From Verrucomicrobiota bacterium (lineage in GTDB: Bacteria > Verrucomicrobiota > Lentisphaeria > Oligosphaerales > Oligosphaeraceae), in the NCBI GenBank assembly GCA_019136135.1, contig JAGVUR010000064.1, forward strand, positions 1-42,871: 42,871 nucleotides of DNA. Direction: 5' to 3'. Below are positions 8,301-17,680 of the stretch, one piece after another; positions within the stretch are counted from its first letter, which is position 1; the number at the start of each line of letters is the position of its first letter. The position numbers and the translations under genes are program-made. The notes below the pieces were generated by a model. That model was not told the DNA's origin. It ran no database searches and worked only from the letters and a program-made list of their open reading frames with translations.

Positions 8301-8317
8301 TTCACCAGCATGGTGAA
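8301..8317. promoter_or_regulatory. Operator-like palindrome before fucI
   Basis: TTCACCA and TGGTGAA form perfect 7-base arms around a 3-base centre, 135 bases before the fucI start. The size and symmetry fit a repressor site of LacI or GntR type, but no regulator gene is nearby, so the assignment is tentative. Confidence 0.3.
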
Positions 8318-8372
8318 CGGAACAAATTTTATAACCATTTGATAATCAATAAACTAGAGACAAAACCCAGTT

Positions 8373-8387
8373 TCAACTGCTTTTTTA
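8373..8387 (+). repeat. CAACTGCTTTTTTA motif, plus orientation
   Basis: This is a copy of the short motif found at 7982, 31011 and 42764, about 65 bases before the fucI start. Its function is unknown. Confidence 0.5.
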
Positions 8388-8451
8388 ATGTAATTGCTTT
8401 GTTTTCCCTTGGTTTTACCAGTTGAATCCAACCCAAACAGGAGACCTAACG

Positions 8452-10329
8452 ATGAAGAGTTGCTGCGATCGCCCGGACTTCAAGTCGCTTGCCAAACCAG
8501 TTCGTACCTTCCAAGAGCCTGACAAGGTTATTCTTGGGCAAATTCCGACCATTGCCATCACACCGGTTTCGGATGGTCGCAGCGGCGCCTACGAAGCCAA
8601 TGCTGTCAAGACGTGGGCCATGGCGGAGAAAGTGTATGATTTGATCAAGGAAAACGTGAGGACCGTTGACGGCAAGCCGATCAACGTCGTTGTGGCGCCA
8701 GAGATTGTTTATGGCGCTCGTACCGCAGCCCGTGCCCAGGCATACTATGCGACTCAAGGCGTCGGGGCAAACATCTGGGTCGGCCGCAGCTGGTCGTATT
8801 CTGATGAATTGATGGGTGCGATGATGGGGATCGGTTCATCGGAGTGGCAGCAATGCGCCTACGGATTGAACCAGACCGACCGTCCCGGAGCCGTATGGCT
8901 GAAGGCATTCACGGCGGCGATGGACGAAAAGAAGCGCCCGATCTTCTGCGTTTATTCCCCGGACTTGGAGGACGAGGACGCGCCGTTGAGCGATTTCGTC
9001 GCGACCAAGCTGCTTCGTTTTGCCCGTTGCGCGGCGGCCGTCGCGTACATCCGCGGCAAGAACTACCTTTCGATCGGCGGCGTTTCGATGGGCATCATCG
9101 GATCGGACGTCAGGCGCAACATGTTCAAGGACTACCTGGGCATGGGCACGGTCTCGGTTGACATGAGCATCGTGACGGGACGCATCCTGACGAACTTCTA
9201 CGACCCCGAAGAAGTCGCAAAGGGATTGGAGTTCCTCAGATCCTTCAAGATCAAGCACACGAACAAGGCGAAGGACAGGCGCTTCGGCAGGAGCGACGCC
9301 GAACTCGAGGAAATGTGCATCAAGATGAGCTGTATCGTCAAGGACCTGATGCATGGCAATCCGAAGCTCGCCGACGCGAAGTACGGCAAGAAGTGCGGCT
9401 TCAAGGCAGACGTCGAATACTCCCAGGGAGCCAACGCCATCGCGGCGGGTACGCAGGGACAACGCCAGTGGACCGACTACAATCCCAACTTCGACGTCAC
9501 GGAATCGATGCTCAACTCATCCTTTGACTGGAACGGATTCAGGGCGCCCTATATCGTGGCAACCGAAAACGACTCCAAGAACGGACTCGGAATGCTGATC
9601 GCCAACATCCTGACCGGCGGCGTGCCGCAAATGTTCGCGGACATCAGGACCAACTGGACGCCTGCGTCCATACAAAAGGCGACAGGCGTCAACGTGTCGA
9701 AGCTCTGCCCCAACGGAATCATTGACAAGCGCAACTCCGGCGCGGCGGCTCTGGACTACGCGCTCAACATCTTCAAGCTGGTCAAGGGCAGCGAAAAAAT
9801 GACGATCCAGGAAGTCTGGAACGCAATCAGGGCAGATGCCAAGCTCCAGGAAAAACTGATCGCCGAAGCGAAGAAGAACACGACCTACATGAATGCGGCG
9901 CTGACCTACTTCCCGGGAGACGGATTGTCAAGCCACTTCACCTCGCCGGGCGGAATTCCGATGACCGCATACCGCTACAACATGGTCGGCGACCTGCTCA
10001 CCTGCTCCGTCGTCGAAGGCGAAACAGTCGAATTGCCCCAGAAGGTCCAAGAACACATCAACAGGGTCACGGATCCCACCTGGCCCGAAACGTCCTGGAC
10101 ACCGCGAGGAATGTCCTCCTACGAATACATGAACAATATCGGGCCAAACCACGACGCCAACTCATTCGGGTTGATAGGCGCGGACTTCATCACCTTCAAC
10201 GCCATGCTCAGAATCCCCGTCGATATGCACAATGTCGATGAAAAGGACATCTTCAGGCCGACGATGTGGCAGCGTTTCGGCAACGACGACTATCGCGTCT
10301 GCGCCGAACTCGGACCGATCTACCAGTAA
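8452..10329 (+). CDS. fucI: L-fucose isomerase
   Basis: The enzyme converts L-fucose to L-fuculose (and D-arabinose to D-ribulose) in the cytosol using Mn2+. The 625-residue frame has the isomerase blocks in order: APEIVYGARTAARAQAYY near the N-terminus, YLSIGGVSMGIIGSD in the middle, SSFDWNGFRAPYIVATENDS, and MFADIRTNWTP. Candidate metal ligands are Glu351, Asp374 and a late His (His495 in GDGLSSHF). The ATG at 8452 is preferred over an upstream in-frame ATG at 8422 because AGGAG lies 8-9 bases before it. Length is slightly above the usual 590. It leads the 11-gene run, six bases from the next gene. No fuculokinase or fuculose-1-phosphate aldolase gene is in the window. Confidence 0.93.
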   Translation: MKSCCDRPDFKSLAKPVRTFQEPDKVILGQIPTIAITPVSDGRSGAYEANAVKTWAMAEKVYDLIKENVRTVDGKPINVVVAPEIVYGARTAARAQAYYATQGVGANIWVGRSWSYSDELMGAMMGIGSSEWQQCAYGLNQTDRPGAVWLKAFTAAMDEKKRPIFCVYSPDLEDEDAPLSDFVATKLLRFARCAAAVAYIRGKNYLSIGGVSMGIIGSDVRRNMFKDYLGMGTVSVDMSIVTGRILTNFYDPEEVAKGLEFLRSFKIKHTNKAKDRRFGRSDAELEEMCIKMSCIVKDLMHGNPKLADAKYGKKCGFKADVEYSQGANAIAAGTQGQRQWTDYNPNFDVTESMLNSSFDWNGFRAPYIVATENDSKNGLGMLIANILTGGVPQMFADIRTNWTPASIQKATGVNVSKLCPNGIIDKRNSGAAALDYALNIFKLVKGSEKMTIQEVWNAIRADAKLQEKLIAEAKKNTTYMNAALTYFPGDGLSSHFTSPGGIPMTAYRYNMVGDLLTCSVVEGETVELPQKVQEHINRVTDPTWPETSWTPRGMSSYEYMNNIGPNHDANSFGLIGADFITFNAMLRIPVDMHNVDEKDIFRPTMWQRFGNDDYRVCAELGPIYQ

Positions 10330-10335
10330 CCATTA

Positions 10336-11490
10336 ATGAGAATTCACACCTATAAATCCATCATCCGTGGCGCACTCACGCTCTGCGCCACGATGATAAC
10401 CCTTACGACAATGGCAAAACACATAGCATACATTGGAACCTACTCCAACCCCGAAGGCGGAATCCACATCTTGTCGATTGACGACAACACTGGCGAAATG
10501 CGGCAACTGCGCGTCGCCACGGGCATCGGCGATCCCACATACCTGTGCCTGAACAAGGCGAAGACGATGCTCTACGTCGGCTGCGGGATTGTCAAGACCG
10601 CGGACATGAAGGGCTTCAAGGGCGGCGTCGCCGCATTCCGCATCGAGGGCGACGACTTGGTCTTCTCCTCGTTCCAATCCTGCAACAGCGCCAAGCCCTG
10701 CTACGTGTCATTGGACAACAACGAGAAGTTCCTCTTCGCCGCAAACTACGGCGAAGGAACGGGATGCGTTTTCAAGATTGATGACAAGGGCGACATCCTC
10801 CCCGAGATCAAGCATGTCGTCCATCAAGGGCGCGGACCTCACAAGACGAGGCAGGAAAAGGCCCATGTCCATTGGTGCGAAACGACTCCGGACAACCAAA
10901 TCCTCTACTTCGTCGATCTTGGCATCGACACGGTAAAGGCCTACGACTTCAAGGACGGCAACGGCACATTGGACGCGATGCCCGGATGGGATTTGCGGAC
11001 CGAGCCAGGCGCTGGTCCCAGGCATGTCATCTTCGGCAAGGCCGGCGAATTTGCCTATGTCCTCAACGAGTTGGTTTCCACCGTGTCGGTCTTCCAGAAA
11101 TCCAACGGCGGATACGCTCACATCCAGACGATCGCGATGCTTCCAGAAGGCTACGCAAACAAGGACAAGAACACCGCAGCAGCCCTCCGACTAACCAAGG
11201 ACGGGACCAGGTTGCTCGCTTCAAACCGCGGCCATGACAGCATCGCGGTCTATGATGTTGACCAAGCAACTGGAAAACTCACTTTGCTTGCGATCAATCC
11301 CACATTGGGCAGGGGGCCGCGCGACTTCGAGTTGACGCCCAACGAGAAGTTCGTCGTCGTCGCCCATCAATACACGGACAACATGGTCGTGTTCGCCTTT
11401 GACCGGCAGACCGGCGAGATGAAGCCCGTCGGCAAGCAGCTGATCGTCCCCAAGGGCGTATGCGTCAAGTTCGGGAAAAAGCTCGACTAG
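10336..11490 (+). CDS. Lactonase-like seven-bladed propeller protein (6-phosphogluconolactonase type)
   Basis: The 384-residue product resembles the YbhE/Pgl lactonase family: AYIGTYSNPEGGIHIL at the start of the first blade, DPTYLCLNKAKTMLYVG, CYVSLDNNEKFLFAANYGEGT, GPRHVIFGKAGEFAYVLNE, and a late GRGPRDFELTPNEKFVVVAHQ. These enzymes hydrolyse sugar lactones to aldonic acids. Residues 1-26 are hydrophobic and could be a signal peptide; the alternative start at Met26 (10411) would remove it. Only six bases separate it from fucI. In this operon it may open a fucono- or rhamnonolactone feeding the aldolase at 17681, which is inference. Confidence 0.8.
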   Translation: MRIHTYKSIIRGALTLCATMITLTTMAKHIAYIGTYSNPEGGIHILSIDDNTGEMRQLRVATGIGDPTYLCLNKAKTMLYVGCGIVKTADMKGFKGGVAAFRIEGDDLVFSSFQSCNSAKPCYVSLDNNEKFLFAANYGEGTGCVFKIDDKGDILPEIKHVVHQGRGPHKTRQEKAHVHWCETTPDNQILYFVDLGIDTVKAYDFKDGNGTLDAMPGWDLRTEPGAGPRHVIFGKAGEFAYVLNELVSTVSVFQKSNGGYAHIQTIAMLPEGYANKDKNTAAALRLTKDGTRLLASNRGHDSIAVYDVDQATGKLTLLAINPTLGRGPRDFELTPNEKFVVVAHQYTDNMVVFAFDRQTGEMKPVGKQLIVPKGVCVKFGKKLD

Positions 11491-11547
11491 TTCCGCCCCA
11501 CTCGTTTTTCACCATCTAACCCATCATCTTGGTTCCCTAGAAATCTC

Positions 11548-12807
11548 ATGAACATCTTGTTGATTGGCGGCGGAGGCCGCGAACACGCTTTGGCTTGGAA
11601 ATTGCGCCAAAGCCCACTGGCAGACACTATTTTCTGCGCCCCAGGCAACCCGGGCATGAAGGGAGTGCAACAAGTCCCGATGCTTGGCCTAAAGGAAATG
11701 GCGGATTTCGCCGTCAAAAACAACGTTGGGCTGACGATGGTCGGACCGGAAGCCAGCCTATGCGAGGGGATTGTGGATATTTTCCGCGAGCGCGGCCTGT
11801 GCATCGTCGGACCAAACCGTGAAGCGGCTCAACTGGAAGGCAGCAAGAGCTACGCGAAGGACTTCATGAACCGTCATGGATTGCCTACCGCCAAGGCAGC
11901 CGTCTTCGAGGACGAGGCTTCAGCCCTAGCCTACCTGAAGAAGGAAGGCGCACCGATCGTGGTCAAGGCGGACGGACTTGCGGCAGGCAAGGGAGTGATC
12001 GTCGCATCGACGGTCGCCGAGGCGGAAAGCGCAATCAAGGCTTGCTTCTCGGGCACGTTCGGCAAGGCGGGAGCGAGAGTCCTGCTGGAAGAATGCCTCT
12101 TCGGCGAAGAAGCATCGATCATTGCGTTATGCGACGGCAAGACCATCATCCCGCTGGCGTCCTCCCAGGACCATAAGCGTGCATTGGAAAACGACCTGGG
12201 ACCCAATACCGGCGGCATGGGAGCCTACTCGCCGGCACCAGTCGTCACGGACGACCTCTGGAAAACCATTGACAAATCCGTGCTCAAGCCATTCCTGAAA
12301 GGAGTCCAGGCAGACAAACTCGACTTCAGGGGAATCATCTATGCCGGACTGATGATTACGGACAAGGGAGCAAAAATCCTGGAATTCAACGTCCGCTTCG
12401 GCGATCCTGAAACACAGGCGATCCTCGTGAGGCTGGAAAGCGACCTGGTCGAGGCACTAATCAAGCTGGCGGACGGCAACCTGGCGGACATGGCGCTCAA
12501 ATGGTCGCCAAAGCCCGCAGTTTGCGTCGTCATGGCGGCAAATGGCTATCCTGGAAGCTATCCCAAAGGCGATGTCATCGAGGGCTTGGAACAGGCGGAA
12601 CAAACGGGTGCCGTCGTCTTCCACGCAGGAACAAAGGAAATCGACGGCAAGGTCGTCACCTCAGGCGGACGAGTCCTCGGCGTCACCGCCTTGGGCGATA
12701 CAATCAAGGACGCCGTTGACAATGCCTACAAGGCAGTTGACAAGATCACATGGAATGGAGTCCAGTTCCGACGAGACATCGCGCACCGAGCGCTCAATCG
12801 ACCCTGA
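11548..12807 (+). CDS. purD: Phosphoribosylamine-glycine ligase
   Basis: This is the second enzyme of de novo purine synthesis, joining glycine to 5-phosphoribosylamine with ATP. The 419 residues are full length: ILLIGGGGREHALAWKL at the N-terminus, ATP-grasp elements KADGLAAGKGVIV and LLEECLFGEEAS, the family signature around FNVRFGDPETQ, and GPNTGGMGAYSPAP. It sits inside a sugar-catabolic run, 57 bases after the lactonase and 20 before a dehydrogenase, with no other purine gene nearby. That location is unusual and may only reflect operon drift. Confidence 0.95.
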   Translation: MNILLIGGGGREHALAWKLRQSPLADTIFCAPGNPGMKGVQQVPMLGLKEMADFAVKNNVGLTMVGPEASLCEGIVDIFRERGLCIVGPNREAAQLEGSKSYAKDFMNRHGLPTAKAAVFEDEASALAYLKKEGAPIVVKADGLAAGKGVIVASTVAEAESAIKACFSGTFGKAGARVLLEECLFGEEASIIALCDGKTIIPLASSQDHKRALENDLGPNTGGMGAYSPAPVVTDDLWKTIDKSVLKPFLKGVQADKLDFRGIIYAGLMITDKGAKILEFNVRFGDPETQAILVRLESDLVEALIKLADGNLADMALKWSPKPAVCVVMAANGYPGSYPKGDVIEGLEQAEQTGAVVFHAGTKEIDGKVVTSGGRVLGVTALGDTIKDAVDNAYKAVDKITWNGVQFRRDIAHRALNRP

Positions 12808-12827
12808 TTACTTTATATTAAACAACC

Positions 12828-13799
12828 ATGAACAACATCTTTTTTTTCGAGGCGTTCGAAGAGGAACGCAAAGCGTTGATTTCCTTTGGAGCCGAGGATT
12901 TGAAGGCTGATTTTTCATGGAAGACAATTCAGGAAGCTGACTTTTCGCAGCCCCCAGCCCCGATCATTTCGGTAAGGACTCAATCTGCAATCCCCGTCGA
13001 ATGGGCACCCAAGCTCAAGGCGATCCTGACCAGAAGCACAGGATTTGACCATTTGACCCGATACCGGATTGCCGCCAACTGTCCCGACTTGCCTTGCGGC
13101 TACTTGCCCCTGTACTGCAACCGAACCGTCGCCGAGCAGGCGCTTACGCTTTGGATGGCGCTGGCGCGCAAGCTCCCTACCCAGATCAAGCAATTCAAGA
13201 CATTCCATCGCGACGGCTTGACCGGCACTGAAATCAAGCACAAAAACCTGCTTGTCATCGGAGTCGGGAGGATTGGCACCGAGATTGTGAAGATCGGGCG
13301 AGGCTTGGGCATGGAGGTCCAAGGCATCGACCCCATCCGTCGCCTTGACGATTTGGAGTACGTTTCCTACGAAGAAGGGGCGCCCTGGGCTGACATCATT
13401 GCCGTATCGATGTCTCTCAACCCCGAGAATCACGGCTATTTCACCCGCGAGAGGCTGTCGTTGGTCAAGCCTGGCGCGCTTCTGGTCAATGTCGCCCGCG
13501 GCGAATTCACGCCTTTGGAGAATATTGTCTTTGCCATGAAGGCTGGCCTTCTGGGTGGCGTCGGCTTGGACGTTTACGATTCGGAGACCGCCCTCGGTCC
13601 TCAATTGCGGAGCCATTCGACGCATTCGCGCCCTGACGATTCGCCATTGGCGTACCTGCTCAATGCCGACAACGCCATCCTGACCCCGCACAACGCCTTC
13701 AATACACACGAAGCCGTATTGCGCAAATCCCAGCAATCCGTCCAGCAAACACGACATTTCCTGGATACAGGAACCTTTATTTGGAATATCGATGAATAG
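12828..13799 (+). CDS. D-isomer-specific 2-hydroxyacid dehydrogenase
   Basis: The 323-residue NAD-dependent dehydrogenase has the Rossmann loop GVGRIGTEI, the substrate Arg in LLVNVARGEF, an acidic residue after GLDVYDSE, and the catalytic His in AILTPHNAF. This is the order seen in D-lactate, phosphoglycerate and related dehydrogenases. The N-terminal part (ALLTRSTGFDHL-like block) matches the lactate/formate branch better than SerA, and there is no ACT domain. Within a deoxysugar operon it could reduce pyruvate or a 2-keto acid, or oxidise lactate from L-lactaldehyde. The exact substrate is not predictable. Confidence 0.88.
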   Translation: MNNIFFFEAFEEERKALISFGAEDLKADFSWKTIQEADFSQPPAPIISVRTQSAIPVEWAPKLKAILTRSTGFDHLTRYRIAANCPDLPCGYLPLYCNRTVAEQALTLWMALARKLPTQIKQFKTFHRDGLTGTEIKHKNLLVIGVGRIGTEIVKIGRGLGMEVQGIDPIRRLDDLEYVSYEEGAPWADIIAVSMSLNPENHGYFTRERLSLVKPGALLVNVARGEFTPLENIVFAMKAGLLGGVGLDVYDSETALGPQLRSHSTHSRPDDSPLAYLLNADNAILTPHNAFNTHEAVLRKSQQSVQQTRHFLDTGTFIWNIDE

Positions 13800-13808
13800 C
13801 AACGAGTT

Positions 13809-16091
13809 ATGAAACCCTACATCCTTCGCTACTCCTCGCCAGCACCGCAAAGCCACCCCAGGACACGCCCGCCAGCAATCCTGAAAGAGGATGGCACCTA
13901 CGACATCCTCACGGGTTCCCGTGCGTACAAGGACGAGGAATCAGGATGGGAACAATGGTCGCTCCCCTTGGGGAATGGCTGGTTCGGCGCCAATGTATTC
14001 GGTGGACTCAAAACCGAAAGAATCCAAATCACCGAAAACTCACTGGCAAATCCGTACCCGGAAGGACTCAATAACCTTGCAGAAATCTTCATCCAATTCG
14101 ACCACGGCAACGCAACCGAGTACACAAGGCAACTCTCGCTCAATGACGCTGTCGCAACCACGAAATACAAAGTTGGCGACACTGAATTCACCAGGGAATA
14201 CTTCCTCTCCTACCCTGATCGAATCGCCGTAGTCAACCTGAATGCGTCAAAGCCGGCGGCAATCAACGCCAAAATCTTCGTTCAGGTTCCATTCCTGAAA
14301 AACTTCGGCTCGACTCCCGGTGATGGAAAGGGAAAATCAGCGACTGTAACCGCAAGCAAAAACGCCATCGCCATCAAAGGACGGATGGACTACTACGCCA
14401 TTGACTTCGAGGCAGAACTCGTCGCGACAACAAAAAAAGGAACCGTCTCCGCGAAAAATGGTGAATTGATCATTCAAGATGCCGATGCCGTGACCATCTT
14501 CTTCACCTGCGGAACCAACTACAAGCTCGAATCCCGGGTATTCCTTGAAAAAGATCCCGGCAAGAAACTCGCCCCCTACCCCCATCCGCACGAACGAGTC
14601 CAAGCTACGATCGCACAAGCACTTGAAGCTGACGCTGACGCCCTTAGAAAACGTCATTTGGCTGACTACCATAGCCTTTTCAACAGGGCATCGATAGACC
14701 TGGGCGGTGAGTTCAACCCAGAGCAAACGACTGACAGCCTGTTGAAAAGCCATCAGGACGGGCAACCTTCGCGATACCTGGAAGAGCTTTATTTCCAGTA
14801 CGGGCGTTATCTGCTAATCTGCTCTTCAAGGCGAATGACGCTTCCCGCCAACCTTCAAGGAATCTGGAATGTTTACGACTGCTCGCCCTGGAGCGCAGGA
14901 TATTGGCATAACATCAACATCCAGATGAACTATTGGCCGGTTTTCACCACCAACCTGGCGGAACTCTTCGAATCATACCTGGACTACTTCCTGGCATTTC
15001 TCCCCGCAGCCAAGGATTGCGCCAGGGATTACCTGAAGACCTTGTACCCGGACCGCGACTTCCAGGATCCCGGTTGGGCAATCGGCGTCGGCGCCTGGCC
15101 TTACACGATCAGCTCGCCAAGACCACGCTCGCACTCTGGACCAGGTACGGGAGGACTCACCGCGATTCTCTTCTGGGAACTCTATGCCTTCACCAACGAT
15201 ATCGACATCCTCCGGAAAATCTATCCGATACTCTGCGGCATGGCCAGCTTCCTCAACAATTGCCTGGAAGAGCACGAGGGCAAATTCCTCATCTACCCGT
15301 CAAGTTCGCCGGAGCAATACCATGACGGGAAAGCCTATGCGACTCGCGGTTGCGCCTTTGACCAGCAGATGACCGCTGAAATCTTCCAGTGCACTCTCAA
15401 CGCCGCCAAGCTCCTTGAGATCGAACCTGATGATTTCCTGCGTGAGATCAATCGCCGCCTTCCTTTGTTGGATCCTGTTCTCATCGGCAAATCAGGTCAG
15501 ATCAAGGAGTTCCGCGAAGAGGAGAACTACGGTGACATTGGCGAATGGGGTCACCGTCACATTTCGCATCTTGTTGGGCTTTCACCAGGTTCGCTCATCA
15601 ACGAGACCAATCCAGAGTGGATGGAAGCAGCCAAGGTCTCCCTGACCAACCGAGGTGACAAGTCAACTGGCTGGGCAATGGCGCACAGACTCAATGCCTG
15701 GGCGCGACTCCAGGATGGGCAACATGCCTATGCCGTACTCACAACACTCCTCGCAAAGGGAACACTGCCAAACCTCTGGGATACGCATCCACCATTCCAA
15801 ATTGACGGCAACTTCGGAGGAACATCAGGCATCGCCGAAATGTTGATCCAATCCCACGCCAACGCAATCAGAATCATCCCCGCAATCCCCAATGAATGGA
15901 AAGACGGCTCCTTCAAGGGACTTAGGGCAAGAGGCGGTTTCATCGTGGATGCCACCTGGAAAAACGGCAGCGTTACATCGTTGACAATCAAAGCAACATC
16001 GACCGCGACCGTGAAAATCGCAGGTCCGGGAATAAAAGAAAATACCGTCTTCAATGCGTCTCCTGGAGAAACCTTCACCTTTATTGCCTGA
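13809..16091 (+). CDS. GH95 family alpha-L-fucosidase
   Basis: The enzyme hydrolyses terminal alpha-L-fucose, typically the alpha-1,2 linkage, by inversion; some GH95 members act on alpha-L-galactose. The 760 residues follow the GH95 order: WSLPLGNGWFGANVFGG at the start, YHSLFNRASIDLGG before the barrel, then the (alpha/alpha)6 barrel. Family catalytic positions are all present: Asn368 and Asn370 in HNINIQMNYW, Glu502 in PSSSPEQ, and Asp666 in QIDGNFGG. HRHISHLVGLSPG is also typical. There is no signal peptide, so it likely acts on imported oligosaccharides in the cytosol. It starts nine bases after the dehydrogenase. Confidence 0.9.
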   Translation: MKPYILRYSSPAPQSHPRTRPPAILKEDGTYDILTGSRAYKDEESGWEQWSLPLGNGWFGANVFGGLKTERIQITENSLANPYPEGLNNLAEIFIQFDHGNATEYTRQLSLNDAVATTKYKVGDTEFTREYFLSYPDRIAVVNLNASKPAAINAKIFVQVPFLKNFGSTPGDGKGKSATVTASKNAIAIKGRMDYYAIDFEAELVATTKKGTVSAKNGELIIQDADAVTIFFTCGTNYKLESRVFLEKDPGKKLAPYPHPHERVQATIAQALEADADALRKRHLADYHSLFNRASIDLGGEFNPEQTTDSLLKSHQDGQPSRYLEELYFQYGRYLLICSSRRMTLPANLQGIWNVYDCSPWSAGYWHNINIQMNYWPVFTTNLAELFESYLDYFLAFLPAAKDCARDYLKTLYPDRDFQDPGWAIGVGAWPYTISSPRPRSHSGPGTGGLTAILFWELYAFTNDIDILRKIYPILCGMASFLNNCLEEHEGKFLIYPSSSPEQYHDGKAYATRGCAFDQQMTAEIFQCTLNAAKLLEIEPDDFLREINRRLPLLDPVLIGKSGQIKEFREEENYGDIGEWGHRHISHLVGLSPGSLINETNPEWMEAAKVSLTNRGDKSTGWAMAHRLNAWARLQDGQHAYAVLTTLLAKGTLPNLWDTHPPFQIDGNFGGTSGIAEMLIQSHANAIRIIPAIPNEWKDGSFKGLRARGGFIVDATWKNGSVTSLTIKATSTATVKIAGPGIKENTVFNASPGETFTFIA

Positions 16092-16099
16092 GGATAACT

Positions 16100-16900
16100 A
16101 TGCAAATCACCAAAGATATCATCGAAGAGGAAATCCAACACCTCTACTACGCAACAGGAGCAAATAGTTTCTTCGAACCACCTTTGGTCGCATTCGCCAG
16201 CGCTGACGACAACTGGTTCGAGACCTTCAAGTCCCTGATCGGACCCGACCATTGGACACCACAGGAAGCGCTCAACCTGGCCGATAAAACAGCCACGGCG
16301 AAAACTGTGATCTCCTTTGTACTCCCGGTAGCGCAAATCGCAAGGGAGGAAAACAGACGGGAAACCAAGAAGCCGGGCTACCATTGGGCAAGAACCCGAT
16401 CCTTCGGAGACCAGGCACTGCAAAACGTCAGGAACCAATTGGCGCGCTTCCTGCAAGAACAGGGACATCCCGCAGTCGCACCATTCATGCTTGACGACTA
16501 CGGCAAATCCCTTCAGCGACTTCAATCCCGCTGGTCTGAGCGCCATGTCGCATTTGTCGCAGGATTGGGCACATTCGGTCTTTCCGGTGGACTGATCACC
16601 GAGAGGGGCGTCGCCCACCGCCTGGGAAGCGTCGTCACCCAATGGGAAACGAAACCAACAGCACGACCATACGGGGACGATCCGACAGCCTGGTGCCTGA
16701 AATGCGGGAAATGCGCACGACGATGTCCCGCCAACTCAATCGGAAAATCGCTTTTGGAGCGTGACAAACAAAAGTGCCTTGACTACCAGAAGAACCTGTT
16801 TCCAGCACAAACCAGGCTGGAAACCTACGGCTGGATGGATTTCGGAATCGGATGCGGACTCTGCCAGACTGACGTCCCCTGTGAATTCAAGCGACCATAA
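16100..16900 (+). CDS. QueG-like double [4Fe-4S] protein
   Basis: The 266-residue product resembles the catalytic and ferredoxin parts of epoxyqueuosine reductase: HVAFVAGLGTFGLSGGLIT, then CLKCGKCARRCP (Cys199, 202, 205, 209) and a second set CGLCQTDVPC (Cys252, 255, 261). QueG itself is about 380 residues and ends in a HEAT-like region that is absent here. It may be a QueG relative with another reductive function, possibly corrinoid-dependent. Its place between a fucosidase and an esterase, eight and eleven bases away, is odd for a tRNA modification enzyme. Confidence 0.75.
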   Translation: MQITKDIIEEEIQHLYYATGANSFFEPPLVAFASADDNWFETFKSLIGPDHWTPQEALNLADKTATAKTVISFVLPVAQIAREENRRETKKPGYHWARTRSFGDQALQNVRNQLARFLQEQGHPAVAPFMLDDYGKSLQRLQSRWSERHVAFVAGLGTFGLSGGLITERGVAHRLGSVVTQWETKPTARPYGDDPTAWCLKCGKCARRCPANSIGKSLLERDKQKCLDYQKNLFPAQTRLETYGWMDFGIGCGLCQTDVPCEFKRP

Positions 16901-16911
16901 GGAAGTAAACG

Positions 16912-17679
16912 ATGCTGATCAAAGACATCAAGTATAAAGACGAATCTTTCTACGTTTCCGAAAACTGCAATCGTTGCGTGCTTGATATCCAAGCGCACGA
17001 CGAACCCAAGAACGCACCCGTCATCGTCTGGTTCCATGGCGGCGGCTTGACGGGAGGTGCCAAGCACACCCCGCCCCAGCTGCTCAAGACGCCGCTCCAA
17101 AGCACGATTGTCGTCGCGGTCGGCTATCGCCTGGCAGCACAGCCGGACAACATGTCCGCCAAGGAGTGCATCGACGACGCCACGGAAGCCGTCGCCTGGG
17201 TATTCAAGAACATCGGCAAGTACGGCGGGGATCCGACCAGGGTCTTTGTTTCCGGGGCTTCCGCAGGCGCCTACCTGACGATGATGCTGACCATGGATCC
17301 GAAACGCCTGCGCAAGTTCGGATGCGACTATACCCAGATCAAAGGAATCATCCCGCTCTCGGGACAATGCATCACCCATTTCCAAATCAGGGCGGAACAA
17401 CATATCGGCATCCTGCAGCCAACGATCGACGAGTACGCGCCGCTCTTCTTCGCCAATACGCCAAACCTGCCCCCAATCCTGCTTGTCACAGGAGACAAGG
17501 AAATGGAAATGGCAGGAAGAACGGACGAAAACGCATACCTGAGGAGAATGCTGATCCTCAACGGACACCAAGACGTCACACACTACGAAATCCAAGGCTA
17601 CGGACACGATATGGCGGAACCGGCATACAGGCTGGCGACAACGTTCATCGACAAAATCTCACCACCAAAGCGAGCATAG
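16912..17679 (+). CDS. Alpha/beta-hydrolase, HSL-type esterase
   Basis: The 255-residue cytosolic hydrolase has the oxyanion-hole motif HGGG (42-45), nucleophile Ser117 in GASAG, Asp195 in TGD and His232 in GYGHD, which is a complete catalytic triad in order. This fits the hormone-sensitive-lipase/acetyl-esterase group. In a glycan-degradation operon it may remove acetyl or other acyl groups from sugars, which is inference. The next gene starts one base after its stop. Confidence 0.85.
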   Translation: MLIKDIKYKDESFYVSENCNRCVLDIQAHDEPKNAPVIVWFHGGGLTGGAKHTPPQLLKTPLQSTIVVAVGYRLAAQPDNMSAKECIDDATEAVAWVFKNIGKYGGDPTRVFVSGASAGAYLTMMLTMDPKRLRKFGCDYTQIKGIIPLSGQCITHFQIRAEQHIGILQPTIDEYAPLFFANTPNLPPILLVTGDKEMEMAGRTDENAYLRRMLILNGHQDVTHYEIQGYGHDMAEPAYRLATTFIDKISPPKRA

Positions 17680-17680
17680 C

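Noticed and set aside
8422..8451. Upstream ATG for fucI
   Set aside because: The ribosome site AGGAG lies between this ATG and the one at 8452, and the extra ten residues have no family match.
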